Below are positions 37,138 through 45,073 of a stretch of 64,000 nt of DNA, in pieces. The notes beneath the pieces are model-generated. The model was given only the letters and a program-made list of their open reading frames with translations, did no database searches and was not told the origin of the DNA. The position numbers and the translations under genes are program-made. Each line of letters opens with the position of its first letter. Position 1 is the stretch's first letter. The DNA lies in assembly GCA_947625095.1 (NCBI GenBank), contig CANQMX010000001.1:62001-126000 (forward strand), given 5' to 3'. The stretch comes from an uncultured Clostridia bacterium. Its GTDB lineage: Bacteria > Bacillota > Clostridia > Christensenellales > Borkfalkiaceae.

Positions 37138-37467
37138 CTATTTCAAGGCTTCCTTGTACTGTTCGCCCCACGCCTGCATGGCGTCGAGAATGGGGCGGAG
37201 CGTCTCACCCAGCGCGGAGAGGGAGTACTCCACGCGCGGCGGCACTTCGGCGAACGCCTCTCTTACGACAAGCCCGTCCTCTTCGAGGGCGCGCAGATTA
37301 TCCGTCAGCACCTTTTTGCTGATGCCGGGAATGGACTTCAAAAAATCCGAAAACCGCCGCGTCCCCTGCATGACGAGATCGCGGATGATGAGCAGTTTCC
37401 ACTTGTTCCCGATGAGCCGCACCGTTGTGGCGACGGGGCACGCGGGCAATTCCTCTATCGTGAGCAT
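37138..37467 (-). CDS. HxlR-family transcriptional regulator
   Basis: A 109-residue winged-helix regulator of the HxlR/DUF24 type, whose members sense electrophiles or oxidants through a conserved N-terminal Cys. CPVATTVRLIGNKWKLLIIRD carries that Cys and the recognition start; RRFSDFLKSIPGISKKVLTD is the DNA-reading region; VEYSLSALGETLRPIL is the wing. The start at 37467 follows CACAGGAGGCGAAAG. It is divergent from the cupin gene, the usual arrangement of HxlR regulators and targets. Confidence 0.93.
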   Translation of the reverse strand: MLTIEELPACPVATTVRLIGNKWKLLIIRDLVMQGTRRFSDFLKSIPGISKKVLTDNLRALEEDGLVVREAFAEVPPRVEYSLSALGETLRPILDAMQAWGEQYKEALK

Positions 37468-37485
37468 CTTTCGCCTCCTGTGCCC

Positions 37486-37514
37486 ATTGTACCAAAAAAA
37501 CGCGGCGTTTGCAA
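37486..37514 (-). promoter_or_regulatory. Promoter of the HxlR gene
   Basis: Minus-strand TTGCAA (37509-37514), 17-bp spacer, TACAAT (37486-37491). It is an exact twin of the divergent cupin promoter. Confidence 0.78.
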
Positions 37515-37552
37515 GCGGGTTTTGCACGGTTACTTTTTTATTATCTTGTCAT

Positions 37553-37570
37553 CATTTTGTAAGTATCTTG
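37553..37570. promoter_or_regulatory. Possible HxlR operator in front of the cupin promoter
   Basis: CATTTTGTAAGTATCTTG overlaps the -35 of the cupin promoter and resembles the TTTGTAAGTA core I recall for Bacillus YodB-type (DUF24) operators. The match is by eye and the call is tentative. Confidence 0.35.
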
Positions 37571-37596
37571 CAAGCGGCGCGCCCGCGTGGTACAAT
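37568..37596 (+). promoter_or_regulatory. Promoter of the cupin operon
   Basis: TTGCAA (37568-37573), 17-bp spacer, TACAAT (37591-37596); CGGAGG precedes the cupin ATG. Confidence 0.8.
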
Positions 37597-37621
37597 AAGA
37601 AAAAAAAACGGAGGTATTTGT

Positions 37622-37969
37622 ATGACAAATTACACGAAAACAAGCGTAACGGCGGGTGCGCGCACAGAACTGCACGACGTGCTCGGCTTGACGGGCGCGG
37701 AAGTGAGCGTAAACGCCCTGCCCGCGGGTGCGAGCGTCCCCTTTGTGCACGCGCACAGACAGAATGAGGAAATTTACGGCATCCTTGCGGGTGCGGGCTA
37801 TGCCGTGCTCGACGGCGAGAAGGTGGACTTGAAGGCGGGCGATTGGCTGCGCGTTGCCCCCGCCACAAAGCGGCAGTTCTTCGCCGCGGAGACGGGGATC
37901 GAGTACATCTGCATCCAGGTGAAGGCCGGCTCGCTTGAAGGGTACACGGCGACCGACGCCATCATATAA
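37622..37969 (+). CDS. Small cupin-domain protein
   Basis: A 115-residue single-domain cupin. PFVHAHRQNEEIYGILAGAG is cupin motif 1 with His, His and Glu metal ligands; the second motif is degenerate. Such proteins act as isomerases, dioxygenases or quercetinase-like enzymes, or bind small ligands; the reaction is unknown. It is divergent from HxlR and so probably under its control in response to an electrophile or redox signal. Confidence 0.87.
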   Translation: MTNYTKTSVTAGARTELHDVLGLTGAEVSVNALPAGASVPFVHAHRQNEEIYGILAGAGYAVLDGEKVDLKAGDWLRVAPATKRQFFAAETGIEYICIQVKAGSLEGYTATDAII

Positions 37970-37983
37970 AGGGAGGCACTATT

Positions 37984-38757
37984 ATGTCAAACAACATTCA
38001 GAAAGCAAAAGACCTTATCGGTTGCTTTGCGAGCGGCGACGTGGAGAAAGCCAAATCGCTTTTGAAAGAGAACTATATTCAGCACAATCTTTCATACGCA
38101 ACAGGCAGAGAGGCATTCTGCGGCTCGGTCGCTTACCTCGGAAGTGCGCCCGTCAAAACTACCGTAAACACGATTCGCGCTTATGAGGACGGCGACAAGG
38201 TGTTTATGCAAACCGTCTACAATTTTGCGGGTGCGGGCGAACAAGTCGCTTTCGACATTTTCCGTTTTGAAAACGGCTTGATTGCAGAGCATTGGGACAA
38301 TCTTGCGGCAATTTCCGCGCCGAATCCGTCTGGAAGAACTCAAATCGACGGACAGACCGAAGCGAGAGATCTTGACAAAACGGAAATTAACCGTAAAATC
38401 ATAAAAGATTTTCTTTACGATGTTATGCAAGGCAAGAATCCGCAAAAAACGCCGACTTATTTCGACGGTGATACCTATTTGCAACACAACACGGGTATTG
38501 CAGACGGTCTTTCGGGACTCGGCGCGGCTCTTGAAGCTCTCGGTAAAGCGGGCATCGCCATGATTTATGATAAGGTTCATCAAGTGCTTGCGCAGGGTGA
38601 TATGGTACTCGGCGTTTCCGAAGGCACATTCGGCGGCAAGCCTACCGCATACTATGATTTGTGGCGCGTGGAAAACGGAAAGATCGCGGAGCATTGGGAC
38701 GTTATGGAAACGATTGCCGAAAAGTCCGCTTGGGCAAATAATAACGGTAAATTCTAA
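37984..38757 (+). CDS. Two-domain SnoaL-like protein
   Basis: A 257-residue soluble protein with two NTF2/SnoaL-like domains in tandem (about 1-115 and 135-250). The endings FRFENGLIAEHWDNL and WRVENGKIAEHWDVM mark equivalent points of each repeat, and YIQHNLSY / YLQHNTGI another. SnoaL-like folds often catalyse small-molecule isomerisation or hydrolysis. It follows the cupin by 14 bp with GGGAGG. Its codons are clearly poorer in G/C than those of most neighbours, suggesting acquisition by transfer. Confidence 0.85.
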   Translation: MSNNIQKAKDLIGCFASGDVEKAKSLLKENYIQHNLSYATGREAFCGSVAYLGSAPVKTTVNTIRAYEDGDKVFMQTVYNFAGAGEQVAFDIFRFENGLIAEHWDNLAAISAPNPSGRTQIDGQTEARDLDKTEINRKIIKDFLYDVMQGKNPQKTPTYFDGDTYLQHNTGIADGLSGLGAALEALGKAGIAMIYDKVHQVLAQGDMVLGVSEGTFGGKPTAYYDLWRVENGKIAEHWDVMETIAEKSAWANNNGKF

Positions 38758-38820
38758 TCAACGAGGGGTTACGGGCGCAACCGTTATGCGGCTGCGCTCT
38801 TAACATATCTGATTATCGAT

Positions 38821-39438
38821 ATGGAAACGACCGAAGTATTCAAATTTTTACAAGAACAGATCCATACCGTCATAATGGCGACGAATGACGAGAACGGCAA
38901 TCCCGCAACGTGCGCTGTGGATATTATGGACTATGACGAAAACGGGTTGTATTTTCTGACGGCGAAAGGCAAAAGTTTTTATAAGCGGCTAAAAACAAAC
39001 GGCTACCTTTCCCTTACGGGGATAAAGGGTGAAAAGACTCTATCCTGCATTTCGGTGTCCGTGCGCGGCGAAGTAAAAGAAATCGAGGCGGAACGTCTTT
39101 CGGGGTTGCTTTGTAAAAATTCTTATATGTTCGAGATTTATCCTACCGAGCAATCCCGCCGCGCTCTTACCGTATTTTGCCTTTTCAGAGGTTTCGGAGA
39201 ATGGTTCGATCTCTCCCGAAAACCTATCGAACGTTTTTCGTTTGCTTTCGGTGGGGAAAAAACAAATTCGGGCGGTTACTATATTACGGATAAGTGCAAC
39301 GGGTGCGGAAAGTGCCTCTCCGTATGCCCGCAAAACTGTATTGACATTGCAGGGAAAGCGACGATCCGACAAGAGAATTGCTTACATTGCGGAAATTGCG
39401 AGAAAGTATGTCCGATACAGACAATCGACAGGAGATAA
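38821..39438 (+). CDS. Pyridoxamine-phosphate-oxidase-like flavoprotein with two 4Fe-4S clusters
   Basis: A 205-residue fusion. The N-terminal part (about 1-130) is a split-barrel FMN-binding domain of the PNPOx-like class (ENGNPATCAVDIMDYDENGL, LTAKGKSFYKRL). The C-terminal 60 residues carry two ferredoxin motifs, CNGCGKCLSVCPQNC and CLHCGNCEKVCP. It probably passes electrons from ferredoxin to a flavin-bound substrate. It shares the low-GC codon use of the SnoaL gene. No clear ribosome site was seen. Confidence 0.87.
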   Translation: METTEVFKFLQEQIHTVIMATNDENGNPATCAVDIMDYDENGLYFLTAKGKSFYKRLKTNGYLSLTGIKGEKTLSCISVSVRGEVKEIEAERLSGLLCKNSYMFEIYPTEQSRRALTVFCLFRGFGEWFDLSRKPIERFSFAFGGEKTNSGGYYITDKCNGCGKCLSVCPQNCIDIAGKATIRQENCLHCGNCEKVCPIQTIDRR

Positions 39439-39439
39439 A

Positions 39440-40279
39440 ATGGTGAGACAGGAGCAAAGACAAATAAGTAGATTGAAAGAAGAACTACAAAATGCCGAGG
39501 CCGTCGTCATCGGCGCGGGGGCGGGGCTTTCGACGTCGGCGGGGTTCGAATACGACGGCGCGCGATTTTCCGCCCACTTTGCCGACTTTGAAAAAAAGTA
39601 CGGCTTTCACGATATGTACGCGGGCGGGTTTTACCCCTACCCCACGCCCGAGGAATTTTGGGCGTATTGGTCGCGCTACATCCTTTTGAACCGCTACAAC
39701 GCGCCGCCCAAGCCCGTCTACGAAAGGCTCTTTTCTCTCGTGCGCGGCAGGGAGTACTTCGTCATCACCACCAACGTCGACCACTGCTTTCAGCGGGCGG
39801 GCTTTGCAAAGGAACGCCTCTTCTACACGCAGGGCGACTACGGGCTGTTTCAGTGCTCCCTGCCCTGCCATACGGCGACCTACGACAACGAAACGATCGT
39901 GCGGCGCATGGCGGAGGAGCAGAAGGATATGCGCGTGCCCTCGGCGCTCGTGCCCCGCTGCCCGCGCTGCGGCAGACCCATGGCGATGAATTTACGTTCG
40001 GACGACACCTTTGTGGAGGATGAGGGCTGGCACGCGGCGTGCGGGCGATACCAAAATTTCCTCTCGGCGCACAAAAAAGGCCGCGTTCTCTATCTGGAAC
40101 TCGGCGTGGGGGGCAATACGCCCGTCATCATCAAATATCCCTTCTGGCGGCTGGTTGCGGCGAACAAAAACGCCGTGTACGCCTGCATCAATTTGGGGGA
40201 GGCCTACGCGCCCAAGGAGATCGCGGGGCGTTCCATCCTCATCGACGCGGACATCGGCGAGACGCTGGAACTACTGTAA
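39440..40279 (+). CDS. Macrodomain-class (SirTM-like) sirtuin
   Basis: A 279-residue Sir2-family protein close to the class M sirtuins, which in studied cases transfer ADP-ribose rather than deacetylate. GAGAGLSTSAGFEYDGARF is the NAD loop; TTNVDHCFQRAGF has the conserved Asn and Asp; TQGDYG holds Gln where classical sirtuins have the catalytic His. Four Cys (CSLPCH, CPRCG) form a partly altered zinc site. ELGVGGNTPVIIKYPFW is typical of the class. The start at 39440 follows ACAGGAGATAAA, 1 bp after the previous stop. The usual macrodomain, GcvH-L and LplA2 partners are absent here. Confidence 0.85.
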   Translation: MVRQEQRQISRLKEELQNAEAVVIGAGAGLSTSAGFEYDGARFSAHFADFEKKYGFHDMYAGGFYPYPTPEEFWAYWSRYILLNRYNAPPKPVYERLFSLVRGREYFVITTNVDHCFQRAGFAKERLFYTQGDYGLFQCSLPCHTATYDNETIVRRMAEEQKDMRVPSALVPRCPRCGRPMAMNLRSDDTFVEDEGWHAACGRYQNFLSAHKKGRVLYLELGVGGNTPVIIKYPFWRLVAANKNAVYACINLGEAYAPKEIAGRSILIDADIGETLELL

Positions 40280-40291
40280 ACAAAATTTTGC

Positions 40292-40321
40292 CGCCGCGGG
40301 CTGCGCCCGCGGCGTTTTTTT
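40292..40321 (+). terminator. Terminator of the cupin-sirtuin operon
   Basis: CGCCGCGGGC and its complement pair around TGC, followed by TTTTTTT. It also uses the 3-nt loop common in this window. Confidence 0.88.
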
Positions 40322-40784
40322 ACAAATTCACGATGGTGGCGGTGGGCTTTCCGCTGTGGAGAACGAGGTAGCAGTAGCTCGGGGCGGCGTAGTCCCCCAG
40401 CGCGCCCGGATTGACGCAGAGAACGCCATCGACCGTGGCGATATCGGCGCGGTGGGTGTGCCCGTAGAGGGCGACGGAGCAGCCGAGTTCCTTAGCGCGG
40501 GCGGCGAGGCCTTCAAGCCCCCTCTTCACGCCGTAGCGGTGGCCGTGGCAGCAGAGAATGGAGACGCCCTCCGCCTCGATGATGCACTCCTCCTGCCCGT
40601 AGGAAAAATCGCAGTTGCCCCGCATGGCGTAAAATTTATCGGGCGCTTGGGCGGTGTACGGGCGCATATCCGAAGAGCCGTCGCCGAGGTGCACCACAAA
40701 GTCGTTTTCCCCAAAGAGGGGCGCGAGGCGCTGCACGTTTTTGTACCTGCCGTGGCTATCGGAGAGCACGACAAAGGTCTTCAT
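40320..40784 (-). CDS. YfcE/MJ0936-type metallophosphoesterase
   Basis: A 154-residue cytosolic phosphodiesterase of the small calcineurin-like family. Metal ligands: DSHG at residue 9, HLGDGSSD, RGNCDF, CHGHRYG and GHTHRAD. Homologues hydrolyse model phosphodiesters; the physiological substrate is unknown. It overlaps the rdgB stop by 4 bp, a common pairing in Firmicutes. Confidence 0.93.
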   Translation of the reverse strand: MKTFVVLSDSHGRYKNVQRLAPLFGENDFVVHLGDGSSDMRPYTAQAPDKFYAMRGNCDFSYGQEECIIEAEGVSILCCHGHRYGVKRGLEGLAARAKELGCSVALYGHTHRADIATVDGVLCVNPGALGDYAAPSYCYLVLHSGKPTATIVNL

Positions 40785-41341
40785 AGTTGTTTTGCGAGCG
40801 CGCGGAGCGCCCGCCCCCTGTGCGAGACGGAATTTTTTTCCTCCTCGCCCGCCTCGGCAAACGAGACGCCCAAATCGTCGGAGAGGAAGAGGCTATCGTA
40901 GCCGAACCCGCCCGTGCCGCGCTCCTCCTGCAAGATCTGCCCGTATGTTGCGCCCTCGGCGGTGATCTCCCGCCCGTCCGGGAAGACGAGGCAGACGGCG
41001 CAGGCAAAGTGCGCCGCGCGATTTTTTACCCCATATAGCGATTTTAAGAGTTTTTTGCGGTTTTCCGCCGCGCCGCCGCCCGAATAGCGCGCGCTGTAAA
41101 CGCCCGGCGCGCCCCCGAGGGCATCCACGCACAGCCCGCTGTCATCGGCAAGGGCGGCAAGCCCCGTCGCCCTGCAGACGGCCTCCGCCTTCAAGCGGGC
41201 GTTTTCGAGAAAGGTCGTGCCCGTCTCCTCCACGTCCTCATAAAAGCCCGCCTCTTCGGCGGACAAAATTTCGTGCCCCGCGAGAATTTTCCTGATCTCG
41301 CGGAGTTTGCCTTGATTGTGCGTTGCAATGACGATCTTCAT
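40781..41341 (-). CDS. rdgB: XTP/dITP pyrophosphatase
   Basis: A 186-residue Ham1/RdgB enzyme that removes (d)ITP and XTP from the nucleotide pool. THNQGKLREI at the N-terminus binds the triphosphate; ETGTTFLENARLKA and ADDSGLCVDALGGAPGVYSA are family hallmarks; FGYDSLF and SHRGRAL close the site. The operon continues with the phosphoesterase gene. Confidence 0.96.
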   Translation of the reverse strand: MKIVIATHNQGKLREIRKILAGHEILSAEEAGFYEDVEETGTTFLENARLKAEAVCRATGLAALADDSGLCVDALGGAPGVYSARYSGGGAAENRKKLLKSLYGVKNRAAHFACAVCLVFPDGREITAEGATYGQILQEERGTGGFGYDSLFLSDDLGVSFAEAGEEEKNSVSHRGRALRALAKQL

Positions 41342-41448
41342 GACGTTTTTTTATTCCCTTTTCGTCAGGGGCGTACCCCCTCCCCTACCCCTCCCCCTTA
41401 CGCAGGGGGAGGGCAAGAATAAGGTTGCGGACAATTTTCACCCAAACT

Positions 41449-43122
41449 TTATCCTAATATGAGCACCGACAACCCGCAGAAAATCAACAAGGAGAGCGCG
41501 TCGACGATGGTCGTGATGAAAGGCGAGGCGACGGCGGCGGGGTCGAGGCGGCACTTTTTGACGAGCAGCGGCAGCATACATCCGACGAACTTCGCCATGA
41601 TGACGGTGCAGAAGAGCGCCAAAGAGACGACGAGGCAGGGCACGACGGTGTAGCCCTCGAAGCCGAAGAGGAGCCTATCGATGAGTTGCAGTTTTGCAAA
41701 GCAGGCGACGGCGAGCGTTGCGGCAAGCAGGAGCGAAACGCGAAATTCCTTCCATAGCACCCTTCCCGAATCCTTGGTGGAAAGTTCGCCGAGGGCGAGC
41801 GCACGGATGACGGTGACGGAGGCCTGCGAACCCGAATTGCCGCCCGTATCCATGAGCATGGGCACGCACGCGAGCATCGCCGTGGAGAGCAAACTTTCAA
41901 AATTATTCAAGATAAGCCCCGTGAACGTCGCGCTGATGAGGAGGATAAGAAGCCACGGCACGCGGTTTTTCCAGATGGTGAACACGCCCGTTTTGAGGTA
42001 GGGCTTGCTCTCGTGCAAGACGCCCGCCATGGCCTCGATATCTTCGGTGTTCTCCTCTTCGATGACGTCGATGGCGTCGTCGACGGTGACGATGCCCACG
42101 AGCCGCCGCTCTTCATCGACGACGGGAATGGCGAGGAAGCCGTAATCGGAGATGGTGCGGGCGACCTCCTCCTTGTCGTCCAGCGTGTGGACATAGATGA
42201 CGTTGTCCTCCATGATGTCCGAGATCTTCGCCTGCATATCCGAGAGCATCAGATCCTTCGCCGTCACCAAGCCGATGAGTTTATTTTCCCTATCCGTCAC
42301 ATAGCACGTGTAGATGGTCTCCTTATCGATGGCCTGCGCGCGGATGCGGCTGAACGCCTCCTCCACCGTCATTTCGGGCAAAAAGCGCACGAACTCGATG
42401 GTCATGATGCTGCCTGCGCTGTCCTTGGGGTACTTCAAAAGTTCGTTGATGTAGGCGCGGGTCTCGCTGTCGCTCTGCGCAAGGAGACGCTTTACGACGT
42501 TTGCGGGCATCTCCTCCACGAGGTCGACGGTATCATCGAGGAACAGCCCCTCCATGACCTCCTTGATCTCGAGGTCGGTGAGCATTTTGAGGAGTTTTTC
42601 CTGCGTGTCGCGGTCGATCTCGACGAACACCTCCGCCGCAAGATCCTTGGGCAGGATGCGGAAGAGAACGGGCAAGTCCTCCTCCTTGGCGCTCTCGAAT
42701 ACCTCGGCGAGGTCGATCTCGTTCATCGAGGCGAGGAGGGGCTTCAACACGGCGAACTTCCGCTCCTCGAGGAGGGCGACGATCTCCTCCGTCTCCGCAA
42801 TGCGGAGGGCGACGCTCTCCGGCATCTCCTCGATGATATCCACCGTGTCATCGACCGAGACGTCCTCCATGACCTCCTCAAGCTCGTCGTCGTGCAGTCC
42901 CTCCATGATGAGGCGCTGCAACGCCTTGGGCGCGAGGATCAGAAGGTCGGCGAGAAAGTCGCTCTCCGTCTCGCGGGCGAGGGCGAGGGCGTCCTTCTCC
43001 TCCATTTCAGACAGCACAAAGGCCGCCTCCTCGGGAGAGAGCTTCTCCAACGAGGAAGCGGCGGCTTCAAAGTTCTTTGCGGCGACCTGCCGCACGATCT
43101 CACTCTTGATCTCTTCGTTCAT
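41449..43122 (-). CDS. mgtE: MgtE-family magnesium transporter
   Basis: A 557-residue Mg(II) channel. It has an N-terminal superhelical MgtE_N domain (about 1-235), two CBS domains (about 240-370) that sense cytosolic Mg(II), and five C-terminal membrane helices (about 390-557). CVPMLMDTGGNSGSQASVTV lines the pore and carries the conserved Asp. GCGGAGGTGGAGAA precedes the start. A long leader with a possible short peptide ORF lies upstream. Confidence 0.96.
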   Translation of the reverse strand: MNEEIKSEIVRQVAAKNFEAAASSLEKLSPEEAAFVLSEMEEKDALALARETESDFLADLLILAPKALQRLIMEGLHDDELEEVMEDVSVDDTVDIIEEMPESVALRIAETEEIVALLEERKFAVLKPLLASMNEIDLAEVFESAKEEDLPVLFRILPKDLAAEVFVEIDRDTQEKLLKMLTDLEIKEVMEGLFLDDTVDLVEEMPANVVKRLLAQSDSETRAYINELLKYPKDSAGSIMTIEFVRFLPEMTVEEAFSRIRAQAIDKETIYTCYVTDRENKLIGLVTAKDLMLSDMQAKISDIMEDNVIYVHTLDDKEEVARTISDYGFLAIPVVDEERRLVGIVTVDDAIDVIEEENTEDIEAMAGVLHESKPYLKTGVFTIWKNRVPWLLILLISATFTGLILNNFESLLSTAMLACVPMLMDTGGNSGSQASVTVIRALALGELSTKDSGRVLWKEFRVSLLLAATLAVACFAKLQLIDRLLFGFEGYTVVPCLVVSLALFCTVIMAKFVGCMLPLLVKKCRLDPAAVASPFITTIVDALSLLIFCGLSVLILG

Positions 43123-43177
43123 TTCTCCACCTCCGCAGCGTGTTTTTTAGAGGGCGCAGACGGAGACGGAGCGATCG

Positions 43178-43243
43178 CTATACGGAAAAAGCCGCAAAAG
43201 ACGATCGCCCTATCCCGTCTTGGTTGCTACTTCGTCCCTTCAC
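43178..43243 (-). CDS. Possible 21-residue leader peptide upstream of mgtE
   Basis: Within the mgtE leader a GTG start preceded by AAAGGAGGAAACTGCC opens a frame of 21 codons (MKGRSSNQDGIGRSSFAAFS and V) ending in TAG. The ORF ends about 55 nt before mgtE. GCGATCG sequences before and after its 3' half can pair, giving alternative structures. Translation and a regulatory role are inference. Confidence 0.4.
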   Translation of the reverse strand: MKGRSSNQDGIGRSSFAAFSV

Positions 43244-43271
43244 GGCAGTTTCCTCCTTTTCGTTTTTTATT

Positions 43272-43300
43272 ATTTTACTCCGCGGCGAAAAAAATGTCAA
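43272..43300 (-). promoter_or_regulatory. Promoter of mgtE with a leader of about 140 nt
   Basis: Minus-strand TTGACA (43295-43300), 17-bp spacer, TAAAAT (43272-43277). It overlaps the last codons of the adenine deaminase gene. The leader from about 43265 to 43123 does not show the conserved M-box riboswitch sequences. Confidence 0.78.
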
Positions 43301-45027
43301 CTGAATTTCTCTTCGAGCGGCACAAAATCATATTTTGCGAGGCTCACAAGCCCGCGGTCGGTGAGTTTTACCTCGGGAATGACGGCGAGGGACAAAAAGG
43401 CGAGCGTCATAAACGGCTCGTAGCAATCCTTCACGCCCATCGCGCGCGCCCGCTCCGCAATTTTTTGCGTGCGGGAGACGACCTCTTCTGCGGGCGCCGA
43501 ACTCATAAGCCCCGCAATGTCGAGCGGGAACACCTCTTCGCCCTCCGCGCTGACAAGCGCCATGCCGCCGCCCGCCTCGGCAAGGAGGGCGATGACGCGT
43601 GCGATCGCCTTATCGTCGTCGCCGAGGGCGACAAGATTGTGGCTGTCGTGCGCAACGGTGATGCCGATGGCGCCGCCGCGGAAGCCGTAGCCCTTCACAA
43701 GCCCCAGCCCCACGTTGCCGCTTGCAAAGTGGCGCTCCACCACGACGAGTTTGTTGAGCTCCGTCCCCTTCACGTTGAGCTCGCCCTCGGGCGCGGGCAC
43801 GAACACCTCCTTGGTGTACAGCCCGTGCGGCATGATCTCCATGGCGCGGAACAAGCCGCCGTGACCCACGATGCGCAGATCTTCGGGCAAAACGGGCTTT
43901 ACCTTCACCGTGCCGCGCACGGCGTCCGTGCTGTATTTTTCGCCGATCTCAAGCAGCGTTTTATGGTTTTCGGCGACGAGCGTCCCCCGCTTGAACACGG
44001 CTTGCACGTCAAACTCCTTCATATCGTCCACGAGCACGATATCGGCAAAGTACCCCGGCGCGAGCGCGCCCCTATCGGGCAGGCGGTAACATTCGGCAAC
44101 GTTCAACGTGGCGGCGCAGACGGCGTAGCGCGCATCCATGCCGAGGGCGACGAGGCGGCGCAGGGCGTCATCCAAATGCCCCTTGGTGGAAAGTTCGCGG
44201 GCGTTTTTATCGTCGGTGCACAGCACAAAGCGGCGGAAGTTGAAGCCATCCACCGCCTTTACGGCGTCGGAAAGGTTGTTGGTCGAAGAGCCGCAGCGGA
44301 TCTGCACATACATTCCGCGCGCCGCCTTCTCGCGGCACTCCTCGGGGGTGAGGCTCTCGTGGTCGGTGAGGATCCCCGCCGCGCGGTAGGCGCACAGCGC
44401 TTCGCCCGCAAGCCCCGGCGCGTGCCCGTCGATGGGCTTTTTCCTATCCCTTGCCGCCTGCAATTTTTTGAGGACATCCTCCTCGCCCGCAAGCACGGCG
44501 GGAAAGTTCATCATCTCGCCGAGGCCGAAGAAGGTATCGCGGGAAAGTTCCTCCGCCGTCTCCCGCCCGTCTATCTTCGCGCCGCTCGTCTCGAAGGGCG
44601 TCGCGGGCACGCAGGAGGGCAACTGCAAAAATACGTCGAGCGGCTGTACCCCCTCCACGGTGAGACGGGAGAACGCCTCTTTTACATACTCCGCCCCCGC
44701 AACGCCGCAGACGTTGACGATCTCATGCGGGTCGGCGACGATCCCCCCCGTGCCGTGCGCGACGGAGAAGGAGGCGAACTCCTCGGGCGAGAGCATACTG
44801 CTCTCCACGTGGATGTGGGCGTCCAAAAAGGAGGGCAGGGCGACTTTGCCCGCGGCGTCGTATTCGCGCGCGCCCGTATACCCCTCGCCCACGGCGACGA
44901 TGCGGCCGTCTGTGATGGCGATGTCCTTTTGCTCCGTCTCCCCCGTGAACACGTTAAAGACGCGGGCGTTTTTGATGACAAGATCGCTTTTTTCGCGCTT
45001 CATGGCGCAATCGATGAGATGTTTCAT
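43297..45027 (-). CDS. ade: Adenine deaminase
   Basis: A 576-residue metal-dependent amidohydrolase converting adenine to hypoxanthine. DAHIHVESSMLSPEEFA carries the first metal His pair; GHAPGLAGEAL and DHESLTPEE further ligands; the C-terminal domain (VAHDSHNLVALGDDD) is specific to the Ade family. The start at 45027 follows AGGGGAGTGGAT; the GTG at 45033 is too close to the ribosome site. It complements the purine arm of the deo operon. Confidence 0.95.
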   Translation of the reverse strand: MKHLIDCAMKREKSDLVIKNARVFNVFTGETEQKDIAITDGRIVAVGEGYTGAREYDAAGKVALPSFLDAHIHVESSMLSPEEFASFSVAHGTGGIVADPHEIVNVCGVAGAEYVKEAFSRLTVEGVQPLDVFLQLPSCVPATPFETSGAKIDGRETAEELSRDTFFGLGEMMNFPAVLAGEEDVLKKLQAARDRKKPIDGHAPGLAGEALCAYRAAGILTDHESLTPEECREKAARGMYVQIRCGSSTNNLSDAVKAVDGFNFRRFVLCTDDKNARELSTKGHLDDALRRLVALGMDARYAVCAATLNVAECYRLPDRGALAPGYFADIVLVDDMKEFDVQAVFKRGTLVAENHKTLLEIGEKYSTDAVRGTVKVKPVLPEDLRIVGHGGLFRAMEIMPHGLYTKEVFVPAPEGELNVKGTELNKLVVVERHFASGNVGLGLVKGYGFRGGAIGITVAHDSHNLVALGDDDKAIARVIALLAEAGGGMALVSAEGEEVFPLDIAGLMSSAPAEEVVSRTQKIAERARAMGVKDCYEPFMTLAFLSLAVIPEVKLTDRGLVSLAKYDFVPLEEKFS

Positions 45028-45073
45028 ATCCACTCCCCTATTTATTTTTTTGTGCGATGATCTCGCGGTTTTC

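Noticed and set aside
43123-43265. M-box (ykoK) magnesium riboswitch before mgtE
   Set aside because: I could not find the conserved GGTGAGGCTCCT or TGCTTGTCCT-type core segments in the leader.
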